From: Bathynomus jamesi
Lineage: Eukaryota > Arthropoda > Malacostraca > Isopoda > Cirolanidae
DNA length: 64,000 nucleotides
Direction of reading: 5' to 3'
Assembly (NCBI GenBank): GCA_023014485.1
Contig: JAJOZX010001002.1
Coordinates: 688,001-752,000 of the forward strand
A program made the translations under genes and the position numbers. Positions 42,185 through 52,153 of this stretch are shown here, piece after piece; position 1 is the first letter of the stretch; every line of letters starts with the position of its first letter. The notes beneath the pieces are model-generated. The model had not been told where the DNA came from, searched no databases, and saw only the letters and a program-made list of their open reading frames with translations.

Positions 42185-42990
42185 ATGGTATCCAAAGGGT
42201 ACGGTATCATAGGTACCAGGTACCTGGTAACGTTTCCTATAGGTGTTACGGCATACCTTCGTACCCCTAAGTTCCTTCACGCCACCCACTTCTGCGTCCG
42301 AAAATTGTGGGTTCCCACAGTCAGTTGGACGGCTGGTCGCCTTCATCTTCCAAGCACACTAGATCCTTCAACGATTCAAAGTTAACGACCCTCCGATTCG
42401 CCTGGATGAGCGTGATACCCTTAGCCTTCACGATATATTTCATATCCTCCCCCACCCTCACCCGTACCCCATAAGTTTTTGGCCCTGTTGATACAAAGGA
42501 GTCAGCGTATGCGATGTCTCCATACTCATCTTTGATCTCATCAGTCAACTCTCCGAGGAATTCCCCAATACGCGGCATGTATTAAATTCCATCGCTGTGA
42601 ATATTACGCTATCTGTATCGGCGTACAGAACCCTCCGCCCAAGATAATGCAATAGACCCCAAAGTTTGATGCGTGCGTAGGCCGTTGTGAAGCTCGCTAC
42701 AGGTATGTTTGTAACACACGGTGTCTGTGGCCAATTCGGTAATGGTGTACTTTATTATGTACGTATTACCTACATTCACGATCTCCATCACCTCTTTATC
42801 GGGAGCGTTGACATAATCCCAGACTTCACTATAACTTTGTGCCAAATGAACGTTCCCCTTGCCAGTATTCTGTGCAAATTTTCCCCAAAGACTGTTTAGA
42901 CACAACTTTGCACTAAAGCGCTTGCCTGGGTTTTTTACAATTTGGGAACTGTCAAGCTGTGTCCCTTCACGGTCACGGTAACGCTGAATA
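42185..42990 (-). pseudogene. Type B DNA polymerase, C-terminal third only (Maverick copy 2)
   Basis: On minus, from ~42,985: the AYIQRYRDREG region, motif B KLCLNSLWGKFAQN (~42,900), then motif C YADTDSV (~42,625), which is retained here though copy 1 lost it, and the C-terminal FRTP-like tail RNTYRKRYQVPGTYDTVPFGY ending at 42,185 (a MITE separates the final codons). At least three frameshifts lie between. Everything N-terminal to motif B, including exonuclease motifs and motif A, is deleted at the junction near 42,990. The remaining piece cannot be functional. Confidence 0.88.
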
Positions 42991-43040
42991 TAAGCTGAAT
43001 TTATAAGCTGAATTTATAAGCTGAATTTATAAGCTGAATC
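42990..43040 (+). repeat. Short tandem repeat at a deletion junction
   Basis: The 13-bp unit ATAAGCTGAATTT is repeated about 3.5 times exactly where PolB (minus) meets the ATPase tail (plus). It probably arose during repair of the deletion. Confidence 0.9.
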
Positions 43041-43310
43041 GTCCATGATCTGATGAGAAAGTGGGATAGGCCCTCACCATCAGGATGGAAGCATATTAAA
43101 GCAAGACAACAACAAATAAATGTCCCTAAAACATTGATAGGAAATCTGAATAGGTTAAAAGACTGGGAACATGCCTCGCATGTGCCACAACTGAGAACGC
43201 CATCACCCCCAGCGGTAGCACCTCTGAAGAGGAGAAAGAAGAGGCCAAACAATAACAACGGTCAACCCTATCCACATGCCTCTAAAATACGCAAATGGCT
43301 AACATATTAA
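43041..43310 (+). CDS. Remnant upstream of integrase, possible ATPase C-terminus
   Basis: About 89 codons, open from the junction (first ATG 43,053), starting VHDLMRKWDRPSPSGWKHIK and ending in a basic tail (KRRKKRPNNNNG...IRKWLTY). It overlaps the integrase start by 25 bases. Position, between where the ATPase should lie and integrase, suggests that it is the end of the ATPase gene, or a small separate basic protein. No motif decides. Copy 1 has lost this segment in the ATPase-integrase fusion. Confidence 0.45.
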   Translation, partial: VHDLMRKWDRPSPSGWKHIKARQQQINVPKTLIGNLNRLKDWEHASHVPQLRTPSPPAVAPLKRRKKRPNNNNGQPYPHASKIRKWLTY

Positions 43311-44383
43311 GAAGACGTTCTTATGACATTTCTAGCCCAGCCTCCTATGGAGGCGTAGATAGACTGTACAGAAATACTTACAATGATGGAGTAGGGAAAA
43401 AAGATGTTGAGAGGTTTTTGCGGGAGCAGGATGCTTATACACTTCAATAGCATGTAAGAAAAAGGTTTAAAATAGCCCAGACAACAGCGGCATCGATTGA
43501 CTCTATTTGGCAAGCAGATTTAACAGACTTGCAAAGATATTCACTGTATAACGATGATTACCGCTACATCCTATTCATAATAGATGTATTCTCAAGATAT
43601 CTGTGGCTAATTCCTCTGAAAAATAAATCGCCTGAAACAGTTGCTAAAGCCACCAAAACGTTGATGTTGAAAGGAAACAGGGTTCCTGGCTATTTTTGTA
43701 CGGATATGGGGAAAGAATTTATAGGCCGAGCTTTTCAGAACATGCTGACAGAGTTTCATATCAGCTACTACACTACCAATTCTATACAAAAGGCCTCTCT
43801 AGCTGAAAGAGTTCAACGTACGATAAAAGAACGTATGCATCGCTATTTTACACATTAAAACACATTAAAAGACATTCTGGAATCATTGGTCTCATCATAC
43901 AACCGCTCACACCATCGCACGATTGGGACAACACCTAACGAGATTTTAGAAAGAGGTAACCGCACAGAGCCTAATGTGAGAAGAGATATTCGTAGAACAC
44001 CGCCACACTCTGCGCGTTTCAAAATCAATGACTATGTAAGGCTGTCGCGTTCGGGAAATAAATTCGCGAAGGGATTTTAGCAAGGTTGGACACATGAGAT
44101 TTTTAAAGTTAGGGATTTGAGACTTAAAGGCGAGATAATGTTGTATTACGTTGAGGATTTGAATTGGGAAGAAATCGCAGGAGGCTTTTACCGCGAGGAG
44201 TTGCAGAAAGTGACATTTAATTTAGGAAAAAATGTGTTTAAAATTGAAAAAATTTTAGGGAGCAAATGTTCAGGAAAGAGAAAAATGTACCTGGTGAAAT
44301 GGCTAGGGTACCTAGAAAGCTTCACCACCTATATAAAAGCTGATGCAATAATGAAGCTTAATAGTATGCAATATGGCGCTTAA
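43286..44383 (+). pseudogene. Maverick integrase with chromodomain, three nonsense codons
   Basis: 365 codons in one uninterrupted phase from ATG 43,286 (MANILRRRSYD). DDE core: D in WQADLTDL (~43,518), D in CTDMGKEF (~43,700), E in LAERVQRTIKERM (~43,803). The C-terminal domain has PPHSARFKINDYVRL, followed by a chromodomain (FKIEKIL ... MYLVKWLGY, ~44,236-44,320). In-frame stops at 43,448 (TAG), 43,856 (TAA) and 44,078 (TAG) break it; copy 1 has a Glu codon at the last position. It would integrate the element with 6-bp duplications. Its end overlaps the penton-like start by 11 bases. Confidence 0.9.
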
Positions 44384-45114
44384 CCATTTCTACGTCACAC
44401 TACCGTCCTCTTCTTCCCTGTCTGTACATCCTAACAACACCATGGTCAACTTTGTAACAGAACTCCATGAACCCATTGAATTGCGTCGTGATTCGTATGA
44501 GGTGGGGATATGCGAAATTCAGCTGGACACCCTCTTTTTAAATATTGATTATAAATAACCCGTTTTTTACGGTTCTTAGAGACCTCGATGAGTGTAAAAA
44601 AGCCGGGGTAACTCGGGATGAAACCATACGTATCGCTCGGATTGGGGATGCACGGTATTACAGTACAGTAGTAACACTAGGTCCGGGCCGTTATGGTGCG
44701 GCTGAGGATGTTGTGAGAGACTTAAACGTAAGTTTAAAAAACTCAAATCTTACGGCTGATTCAGTATACGAAATCGTAAACAAAGAAAACCCTGCACATA
44801 CTCTAATCCTAAAATCACAGGCTAACAGAAATATTAAAGACAAAGGGCTGTTCAAAATTATTACCTGATATCGATCAGCCTTCCAAAGAGATACCTTTCA
44901 TGAGGTACAACATGACTTGTCCAGCCTAATGTATCAGATGAAATTGGAGAAATTGGTTGTTAGCTATACACCCCCAAACATGTGCTATATTTACAGCAAT
45001 ATAGTGGAGCACCAGTTTGTTGGGGATACCCAGGCACGCCTGCTGCGCATTGCTCACATTCCCAATCATAGAGGGAAGAGCTTGAGTATAACATATGACA
45101 GGCCCATTATGTGA
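44373..45114 (+). pseudogene. Penton-like minor capsid protein (copy 2), one frameshift
   Basis: Starts at ATG 44,373 inside the last codons of integrase (MALNHFYVTLPSSSSLSV). A frameshift near 44,555 (after FLNIDYK) moves the reading to the frame that runs 44,545-44,868, where TGA stops it; the same phase continues as 44,917-45,114 (NMCYIYSNIVEHQFVGDTQA ...). Total ~245 codons. The family always sits after the integrase in these elements; a vertex (penton) role is an inference. Confidence 0.62.
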
Positions 45115-45139
45115 ATGTCGCGACTAATCTAATAACCAA

Positions 45140-45160
45140 TATCTCAATATAAATAAGAAC
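45140..45160 (+). promoter_or_regulatory. TATA-like box upstream of the pX-like gene
   Basis: CTCAATATAAATAAGAACG lies about 85 bases before the ATG at 45,236. In copy 1 the matching place (TTATATA near 13,255) received the MITE, consistent with TA-targeting of a TATA element. Confidence 0.35.
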
Positions 45161-45235
45161 GATTGAGGGGAAAAATTTCCCATTCCGTTATAGGAGCTTA
45201 ACAGTGAAGTTGCACTTTCGACGCACTGAGTTATA

Positions 45236-45547
45236 ATGGTCAGAAAGTCTTCCACAGTCTATCGAGGTGTGAGATACCAGCGTGGTAGTGGGCTTGGATC
45301 CATTTTTTCAACCATTCTACGAACGGTTGTCCCTTTGTTGAAGAAGGGTGTCAGATATCTCGGGAGGAAAGCGCTACAATCAGGTCTTAACACGGCAGAA
45401 AACATAAAGGCTGGGGCAAAACCTAAAGAAGTTCTAAAAAAATACTTAAAGTGTACACGGGACGAAATCATCAAAGATGCAAAGTTGCGTGGGTGGGAAG
45501 AAGAAGAGGGCTGTACGGAAGAAGAGATTGCCAGCACATGGCGTTAA
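45236..45547 (+). CDS. pX-like basic core/minor capsid protein (copy 2)
   Basis: 103 codons, intact. YRGVRYQRGSGLGSIFSTIL followed by LLKKGVRYLGRKAL, then a charged acidic C-terminus (EEEEGC). Strong match to 12,840-13,172 of copy 1. Of the copy 2 capsid-block genes, this is the only one without a visible break. Predicted to be a nucleic-acid- or membrane-associated virion protein by family. Confidence 0.75.
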   Translation: MVRKSSTVYRGVRYQRGSGLGSIFSTILRTVVPLLKKGVRYLGRKALQSGLNTAENIKAGAKPKEVLKKYLKCTRDEIIKDAKLRGWEEEEGCTEEEIASTWR

Positions 45548-45597
45548 ACGTAAAAGGATATAAAAAAAGAAGTGATCTAAGAGAATGAAACCTATGG

Positions 45598-46616
45598 TTG
45601 ACAAACTTTCTGCACTCCATATTCAACCAGTGTGATGTATATTTAAATCAGGTCAACATATCGGCAGGAACGGGGTACTATCACCTACGAGCCTATCTGG
45701 GAAATGTCCTCAACTTTTCCAAAGAAACGAAGGATACCTTTTTAACTGCCGAGGGTTATTATCAGACTAAAGACGAAAGTAGTGTAAAGGATAAATTTAA
45801 AAATTCTAAAAAGAAGATATACAAGTGTTTCGGACGCCTGCATACCGACTTCACATTCCAGGAGAAGTTGCTTGTGAATGGGATGGATATGAAAATAAAG
45901 CTCACCCGCACGAATCCTGAGATTTTTTAAATCTGAGGACTGATCAAGAAGAGGGTGCAAAGTCTGTTCTGCTTCATATTATGGAAACATACCTTATGCC
46001 GTGTGAAATTAAGTTCACCAAAACAATTAGAAATTGAGAAAAATTTAATACATGTCACAGTAAAATACCCAATTAACAGAGTACAGATCAAACTATACAT
46101 GGTGTCAGCAGGGTTGACCTCGAAACAGATAGAAAACGTGGCCCTGGGAGTTCTACCTAAAAGGATATTAATTGGAATACAGGAACACACTTCGGTGAAT
46201 GGAAAAAAAAAAGAATGCCTTTAAATTCGAGAATTTCGGTCTTAAAAATATAACTATACGTCAATGGCGTTCCGTTGGGCGGGGCATTGGATACGGATTA
46301 TTCATCAGACGCTGTGTTCCCGCTTTGCGGGAGAGCATATAGTAATCTGGCCCATATTGCAGGTGCTTGTGATGAGCTCGGGATTGGGATAACGCAGAAA
46401 GAATTCACTGATCAATTTAACCTTTATCCGTTTGACATCACACCTGATTTATCTGCTAGCGTAAATACACACTTAAGTCCACAACAGAGTGGAAACATCT
46501 CAGTCAGATTGGAATTCGCCAAGCCGATAGACGCGCCTATTAGTGTACTAGTATACCTCGAGTCACAAGCCCTAACAGAAGTTGACAAATTTAGGGGCGT
46601 TGTCACTGACTTTTAA
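45598..46616 (+). pseudogene. Major capsid protein (copy 2), N-terminus deleted
   Basis: Begins abruptly at TNFLHSIFNQCDVYLNQVN; the first ~100 codons present in copy 1 are missing, with the deletion joined directly to the pX-gene downstream sequence at about 45,600. Pieces 45,598-45,930, 45,955-46,224 and 46,275-46,616 lie in shifting frames. The C-terminal signature LSPQQSGNISVRLEFAKP is present near 46,475. Ends TGACTTTTAA where copy 1 continues about ten residues more. Confidence 0.85.
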
Positions 46617-46727
46617 AATTTCTCGAACAGCTACACATTTTTGAAATTGTATGGAATCCCTATCGATTCCAGGGATACTTTAGTAACATATGTGGAATGT
46701 ATTGCCTTTCATTTCTCATGCACATGT
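46617..46727 (+). pseudogene. Adenain-like protease, last third only (copy 2)
   Basis: Aligns at DNA level with the end of the copy 1 protease (AATTTCTCGA-CAGCTRCACAT ... TGTGGAATGTATTGCCTTTC), including the block around the catalytic Cys. The His and acidic residue part is deleted. It ends where the gypsy fragment begins. Confidence 0.8.
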
Positions 46728-47513
46728 CCGTCACCACCCTTACCCTACATACCGACCGCAAATGTATCAACCACGTGAACTAGAATCTTCACATAAAAAA
46801 CAAACCCGCTCAGAATCCGAGCTTAACGGTCAATCCCCACTACCACCAAAGCGAGGCCGACCACTCCACACACAAACCCAAGTATCCACACGACAACTCC
46901 CAGCTCCGTATAATCTAAGACGTAGAAATGAATAAAATTGTCCCCCTTATAATTTTGCAAATTATATTATTTACTCTTGTAGCCCTAGCATTAAAATTTC
47001 TATCGGAGTTATAGAAAAGCTTGAAGAAGGTAAATTTTTGAAAGGACACGCAGACCTTATCATCAATTTGCAACCCCCTGCTAGAATTAAAACCAATCTC
47101 CTTCAGATAAAAACCCAATTAAAAGCATTTGAAAGTAAAATTCACGGTTCTGTTAAACATAGCTCGGGAACAGACCAGATTAGTCGGTTCTATTAGAAAC
47201 TACATTCGAAAATATTCAAACTACAGCACACACCCTATCAGATATATTAGGTTACTATTAATGACTCATACCCCTTCCCATCGTAAACTAAATCTAAACC
47301 CGTTATAGAAACCTTAAATCTCTCCATGAAGCCGGTAACCATCATATCCAAACTTCATGCTCCTGAATGGAATGATCAATTGAGTTGTTTTAAAATGTCA
47401 GATAATAACCAGAATAACCTTTTACAAATACTACAACCAGTAACAATTTCTTCAACATCTGCGTTAGTATCATTATTTTATGTGCTATTATCCTCAGTAT
47501 ATTTGTAGTAAAA
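46728..47513 (+). pseudogene. Gypsy fragment: end of pol and parts of env
   Basis: 46,735-46,935 matches the proline-rich pol tail (ends APYNLRRRNE), followed by the env start and first ~100 codons with substitutions, then a deletion of ~1.1 kb (junction ~47,255) and the last part of env to about 47,510. The sequence corresponds to 54,950-55,450 and 56,540-56,810 of the long copy. It directly precedes an LTR that is shared with the next element. Confidence 0.85.
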
Positions 47514-47630
47514 AGTTATCGTCTAGTTAGAATTAGGTAGGATGTTATATTATTGTATTAATATCATTCTAGAGTGGAGAGCCCTGTAAAAATGAACAAT
47601 GAATAATTCCTATATTCATATATTCTTATA

Positions 47631-47670
<40 letters not shown>

Positions 47671-48732
47671 CCATAAATAACTCCCATATTCCTATACTAT
47701 CTTATTCTTCATGTAATTCTTGTATTCATTTATATAGTTCTTGTATCTTGTATCCATTTTAAGAAAAAGTATCCATTTTAAAAATTCATGTGTTATATGG
47801 TTCATGTATTTATATAATCCTGTATATTCTTATATATTTAACTTTATATAATGCCTATACTCATATGTATGTACGTGTGTGTATTCATTTTTACATAAGG
47901 ACCAAAACGCCCAACGCGAGTTTGGATAAAATTTTTGATTTGCTTTCTACTTTGCCAAATAATTGGTGACCTGTTGTTTTTTTAAAATCTCATAATCATT
48001 TTTTTAGATTTCGCTTAATAAGGAATCGTGCTTAAGCTTTGCAATGTTCATATTTTGTACACATTCCTTTCGTTATAAAAGATGAGATCATGTCTTGCCT
48101 AAGCATTAAAATTGTACATCTTAAACCTTAAAATTTAACTCATATGCATATTTTAGTGTAAAGATGCATAGTCCGATTTCCACTTTTAGTTAACTTGGCA
48201 GATCATGATAACATCAGATCTGAAAAGTCGCGGTTTAAGATAAAAATATGGTTTCGTCTTCAAATATTTTGTTTACTCGTTCAAGCCTTACCACAGCTAA
48301 AAATTTACTTTACTTTTGAATATTGTGCAAAAATAATACAGCCTTTTTAGCATTTAATAATAATGATGTTAGCAGTTTTGGGTATATAAACCCAGTAAAA
48401 ATGTTCCATTGTAATTCAGAAGCTAATTCAGAGGCTGAGCACTACCTGTACATTTTAGCAGTAAATTTACAGTTGAAGATAGTTTTTATCTTATCCTTCG
48501 AGCCTTGCTCTCTTCAGAAGAACTTAGTCATTAAACTTTCCGGATACGCTATAAGAAGAGTCCGGAACCTTCAGCATTTTTAGTAAGTCTATCAGAGTCC
48601 TCCGAGCCACTATAGAAGAACTCGGAGAGTAATATAGAAGAAAACTACTGCAAGTCACACATCCGTTGCTGCCACCTAACTAGAACCCCCGTCGACTTCG
48701 AACCACCCCGGGCCATAGACGGAGGGGTTAAC
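47514..48732 (+). repeat. Gypsy LTR (shared: 3' LTR of the fragment, 5' LTR of the long copy)
   Basis: Starts AGTTATCGTCTAGTTAG and ends GGAGGGGTTAAC. About 95 percent similar by eye to 56,943-58,077. It is longer because of an extra ~85 bases with (TA)n at 47,612-47,693. AGTTA...TTAAC ends are usual for errantivirus-type LTRs. Confidence 0.85.
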
Positions 48733-48735
48733 AAC

Positions 48736-48753
48736 TGGCGACCCTTTAACCAG
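48736..48753 (+). promoter_or_regulatory. Primer-binding site
   Basis: TGGCGACCCTTTAACCAG directly after the LTR. The TGGCGACC start resembles the tRNA-Arg-primed elements such as 412; the exact tRNA cannot be assigned by eye. Confidence 0.55.
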
Positions 48754-49440
48754 GATCTTCACGACTCCAGGATTCTTCCAGTCTTCCAGACCCTGGAACC
48801 AGAACCAACACCCAGTTGACCGGCGTGTCACGACTTCTAGTTCGTCACATCCACCCTTGAACCGGTGCGTCACGACTCCAAGTTCTCCACGCCTAGTTTT
48901 CATCCAAGAACAAGTGGCCAGCAAGACACGTCTTCAGGACACGTCTCTAAGGATTTCGCCGTAGGAATCTTGTTAAGTACAAAACTCTTTTTTAAATAAT
49001 CTCTAAAACATTTGAAAAGTCAGTATTATTAACAGTTAATATTTAATATTGAGCCAGAATTAACAAAAAACACAGTGAACACTTCAGACACCAGTGATAC
49101 ATTCTTTTTATTGAAAACAGTATTTTCACAGAATTATTGTCGCAGAATTATTGTCACAGTTATTTTCACAGTTATTGTCACAGTTATTTTCAGTTATTTT
49201 CACAGTTATTTTTACTATTCTAGTTAGTATAGTATAATTTTATTTAATGTACCAAACATAGTATTACCATACCTTCACGTACATTCGAGTAAAATTTTGT
49301 TTACATTTTTATTTTTGTTTGCAATCTTTTCAAATTTTCCCCTAGATAGTGTAGTTAGGAAAACCCCTTAAGTGATCATTCCATAAATTAAGATCGGTCA
49401 AGCAGACCTAATTAGAACACATTAATAAGTACCTTCACAT
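48754..49440 (+). other. Leader of the gypsy element
   Basis: Non-coding; contains iterated TTTTCACAGTTATTGTCACAG units at about 49,120-49,215. No gene. Confidence 0.7.
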
Positions 49441-50730
49441 ATGAGCGATTCAGACGGTGCGCTTTCTGACATCGAAAATTTACCTACACCCATTTTTCCA
49501 CCTACCCCGCGCCCTTCAAACATACTCCCAAACACACAAGCCAATATGTCTCAGTCTCAAACCCCCGCCCCAGCATACATTAACTTAGGCAGACTAGTAA
49601 ACCTTCCTCATACTGTTTTAATTTTTAAGGGGACCATAGATAATCGTTTTGTTGAACCACGCGTAAGACCTTGGGTTGAATCTTTAGAGCAACATTTCTT
49701 ACGCGAAAATATTACCGATAATGATATAAAAATTAGGGAAGCAAAAAGATTTATCGACCCGAAAGAAGGGAATGCTCATGACACAGTCACTACGTCCCAT
49801 CAATTAGCGAAGCTACAACATGGGACGATTTTAAACAAAACTTATTAGAATTTTTTAAAGAAATAACCCTTGCACAACCCTTAGCCACGTTAGAAGCAGT
49901 CTTCCAAGCTAAATGGAAGAAAGAGGAACACGAAGATTTAAACAATTTTATTACACGTACACATAAACTTGTAGGAGAAGCCCTCCGGGCCGCAGAAAAT
50001 GCATGTGGCATAACTTTCACTTCGAAACAAAGAAATCTAATAGTAGCCACAACCATTTACCAAAACCTACCCGGAGCACCTAAAAAAAAGTTTCAGGAGT
50101 TTTTAAATGTTGACAAACCTGTAAGTGTAGCCATAAACAAAACACGGGAACATTACCCCGATTTAGCAAACCAACTACCGAAAGAGTAGAGAAACCCCTG
50201 TACATTATATTCAGCAGCAGCAGCCACAACACCAACAGCAACAACAACAACCCTATAAATCGAGGCCAATGCAGGGAACACCCCAGAAACAAGCCCCCCA
50301 AACCCAGAATACACGCCCTCCTCCACAGTGTTTTAACTGCGATAGCTTTGGGCACATGATAAGTCAATGTAATTACCCCTCGTATTGCTCCCACTGTCAC
50401 GAACATGGTCATCGCCGTGGCGATCGCCAAAAGTGTGCTGATAAAGCCCCTGCAGGGTATAGACCCCACTTTCAGAAACCAAACCAACCACGTTCCCAAA
50501 ACGTATCCCAAAAGTCATCCAATCCCCAGAAACCAGTCCATTCCCAGCCTCAGTCGAACTACCAACCCAATAGATCACGACCACAGGGTCAACCACACTC
50601 TTACCCCATGTACAAACCTCAGTACAACCAGCAAGGTCAACTAGTTCGGTACGTAGAAGTACCCGTGGAGGAATCATTTTCCCCAGAGAACAGTTTTCAA
50701 GAACACCCTCCAGCGTATGATATCCCGTAG
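49441..50730 (+). pseudogene. Gag with CCHC zinc knuckle
   Basis: Starts MSDSDGALSDIENLPTP at 49,441. A frameshift near 49,800 moves the capsid-like part (WDDFKQNLLEFF ... FQAKWKKEEHEDLNNF) to another frame ending at a TAG near 50,187. The last part, 50,269-50,730, returns to the first phase and has CFNCDSFGHMISQC (C-x2-C-x4-H-x4-C) and a second Cys/His cluster, then a Gln/Pro-rich tail. Structural protein that would bind the RNA genome in cytoplasmic particles. Confidence 0.85.
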
Positions 50731-50859
50731 AATATGACCCAGGTCCTCCCATAGAAGACCATTCGAGCCCTTTTTTAGACCCTACATTGGAGGCGGCAGT
50801 TCAACCTCCTCCCTCCTAAATTACAGTAATGAACCCAGATACGCACACAAACTCCCATC

Positions 50860-51399
50860 AGGATAATAGGTGCGGACCTCCTAGATTTAATAATAAATTG
50901 TAGCACCGATAACCAAGATTTAACTGCTCTCCTAGATACAGGAGCACACGCGACGTTAATTAAGAAACAATGTGTAGATGAATTACTAGAGAGTACAAAT
51001 TACAAATATGAACTTAAGGCACCATCCTGCCAACTCAGAGGAGTTACGGGCACACCCATACCTACATACGGAGAAATTGAGTTATATTTAGAAGTTGGAA
51101 ACGCGGTATACCCCGCGAAATGTTGTATAGTGGACACAGTCGCCACCTTTCAGACAGACATCCTACTAGGTATGGATTTTTTTAACCGGAATCAATGGGA
51201 GATTTACCCAGCCGGAAAGTTAGTAAAGTGTCGAAATAGGACACACCATCTCCGTGAGAATGACAGACAGCTTAATGCTAATAGAATTAGTCAGTTCAGA
51301 TTTCCGAAAGAAATAGGAAACCCCCTCCACTTGATGCAGTTCAAGTCAGCCGGTTGTATCCAGAGGGACAACCGCTCCAGAAATCAGACCCCAGGGTAA
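50860..51399 (+). pseudogene. Aspartic protease domain of pol
   Basis: TALLDTGAHATLIKK at ~50,926 carries the D-T-G catalytic triad, and ILLGMDFFNRNQWEIY at ~51,155 is the second conserved block. The frame ends at 51,399; the next part of pol is in a different phase. Confidence 0.85.
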
Positions 51400-51409
51400 T
51401 CAGTTCCAG

Positions 51410-52153
51410 TTGTTGAATCCAGTTGGATCAACACAGTCAGTTTCCAGTCAGTCAGTTTCCAGTCAGCCAGTTTCCAGTCAGTCAGTTTCCAGTCAGCCAG
51501 TTTCCAGTCAGCCAGTTTCCAGTCAGCCAGCTTCAGTTCAGCCAATAAGGCAAATTTTAGTCGCCGAACCAGAATCAGATTCACAATTTTTCATATGCCC
51601 TACCGAGCATATAACAGTAGCACCTTATGAGAAGATTTGTTTCCTAGCAAAAGTAGTTAACAGTCAAGGAAAATTATTAGAGTCAGAGCGTACTCTGATT
51701 ACAGAGAAAAGTAATTTCAAAAGAGATGTTCTTATTGCCCAAGTCCTTAGTCAGAGTCAGAATTCAGCTATCCCTGTTGTTTGTTTAAACAAAGGAAAAA
51801 GTCCTATAGAATTAACTTCAAATCAGAAAATAGGAACTGTTTCCACAGTAGAAGTAGATTCAGATTTCCCCATCAGTATGATAAATCGTGTTTCCAGTTC
51901 CTTAGAGTTAAATCCTTCAGTATTAAAAGAAGAATATAAGAAATGTCTGGAGCACTCCCTTCAGGAGTCACCAGCTTTACAGGATCCCAAACTAATGGAA
52001 TCACTTCTCGATTTCCTGATAAGAAATAGAGATGTGATTGCCCTAAAAGGAGATCCTCTGGGCCGAACTAATTTGGTCCCTTTTGAAATCAAGTTGGAAC
52101 CCAATTCCAAACCCATTTTCATTCCTCCCTATCGGGTTCCACATTCCCATTAG
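51410..52153 (+). pseudogene. Pol linker with 15-bp tandem repeats, and RT upstream part
   Basis: 51,425-51,535 has seven 15-bp units that read S(V)SSQ(P/S) repeatedly (SVSSQPVSSQSVSS). The rest leads to the RT approach region with VPFEIKLEPNSKPIFIPPYR. A frameshift at ~52,150 leads to the RT frame at 52,180. Confidence 0.8.

Larger units (their letters stand above)
32481..46727 (-). mobile_element. Maverick/Polinton copy 2, opposite orientation, truncated
   Basis: The left terminus AGTAGTATGGGCGCAAAA at 32,481 matches that of copy 1. Gene order from the left is Z, Y, X, PolB (all minus), integrase, penton-like, pX-like, capsid, protease remnant (all plus), exactly the mirror image of copy 1. 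The right end is missing: the sequence passes from the protease remnant into a gypsy fragment at about 46,727. Nested in it are hAT MITEs at 32,776, 35,371 and 41,959 and the CACTG element at 36,372-41,831. Without them it is about 8 kb, so large internal deletions also occurred. Confidence 0.9.

Noticed and set aside
51410..51540. CRISPR or satellite array in gypsy pol
   Set aside because: In-frame 15-bp coding minisatellite without spacers.
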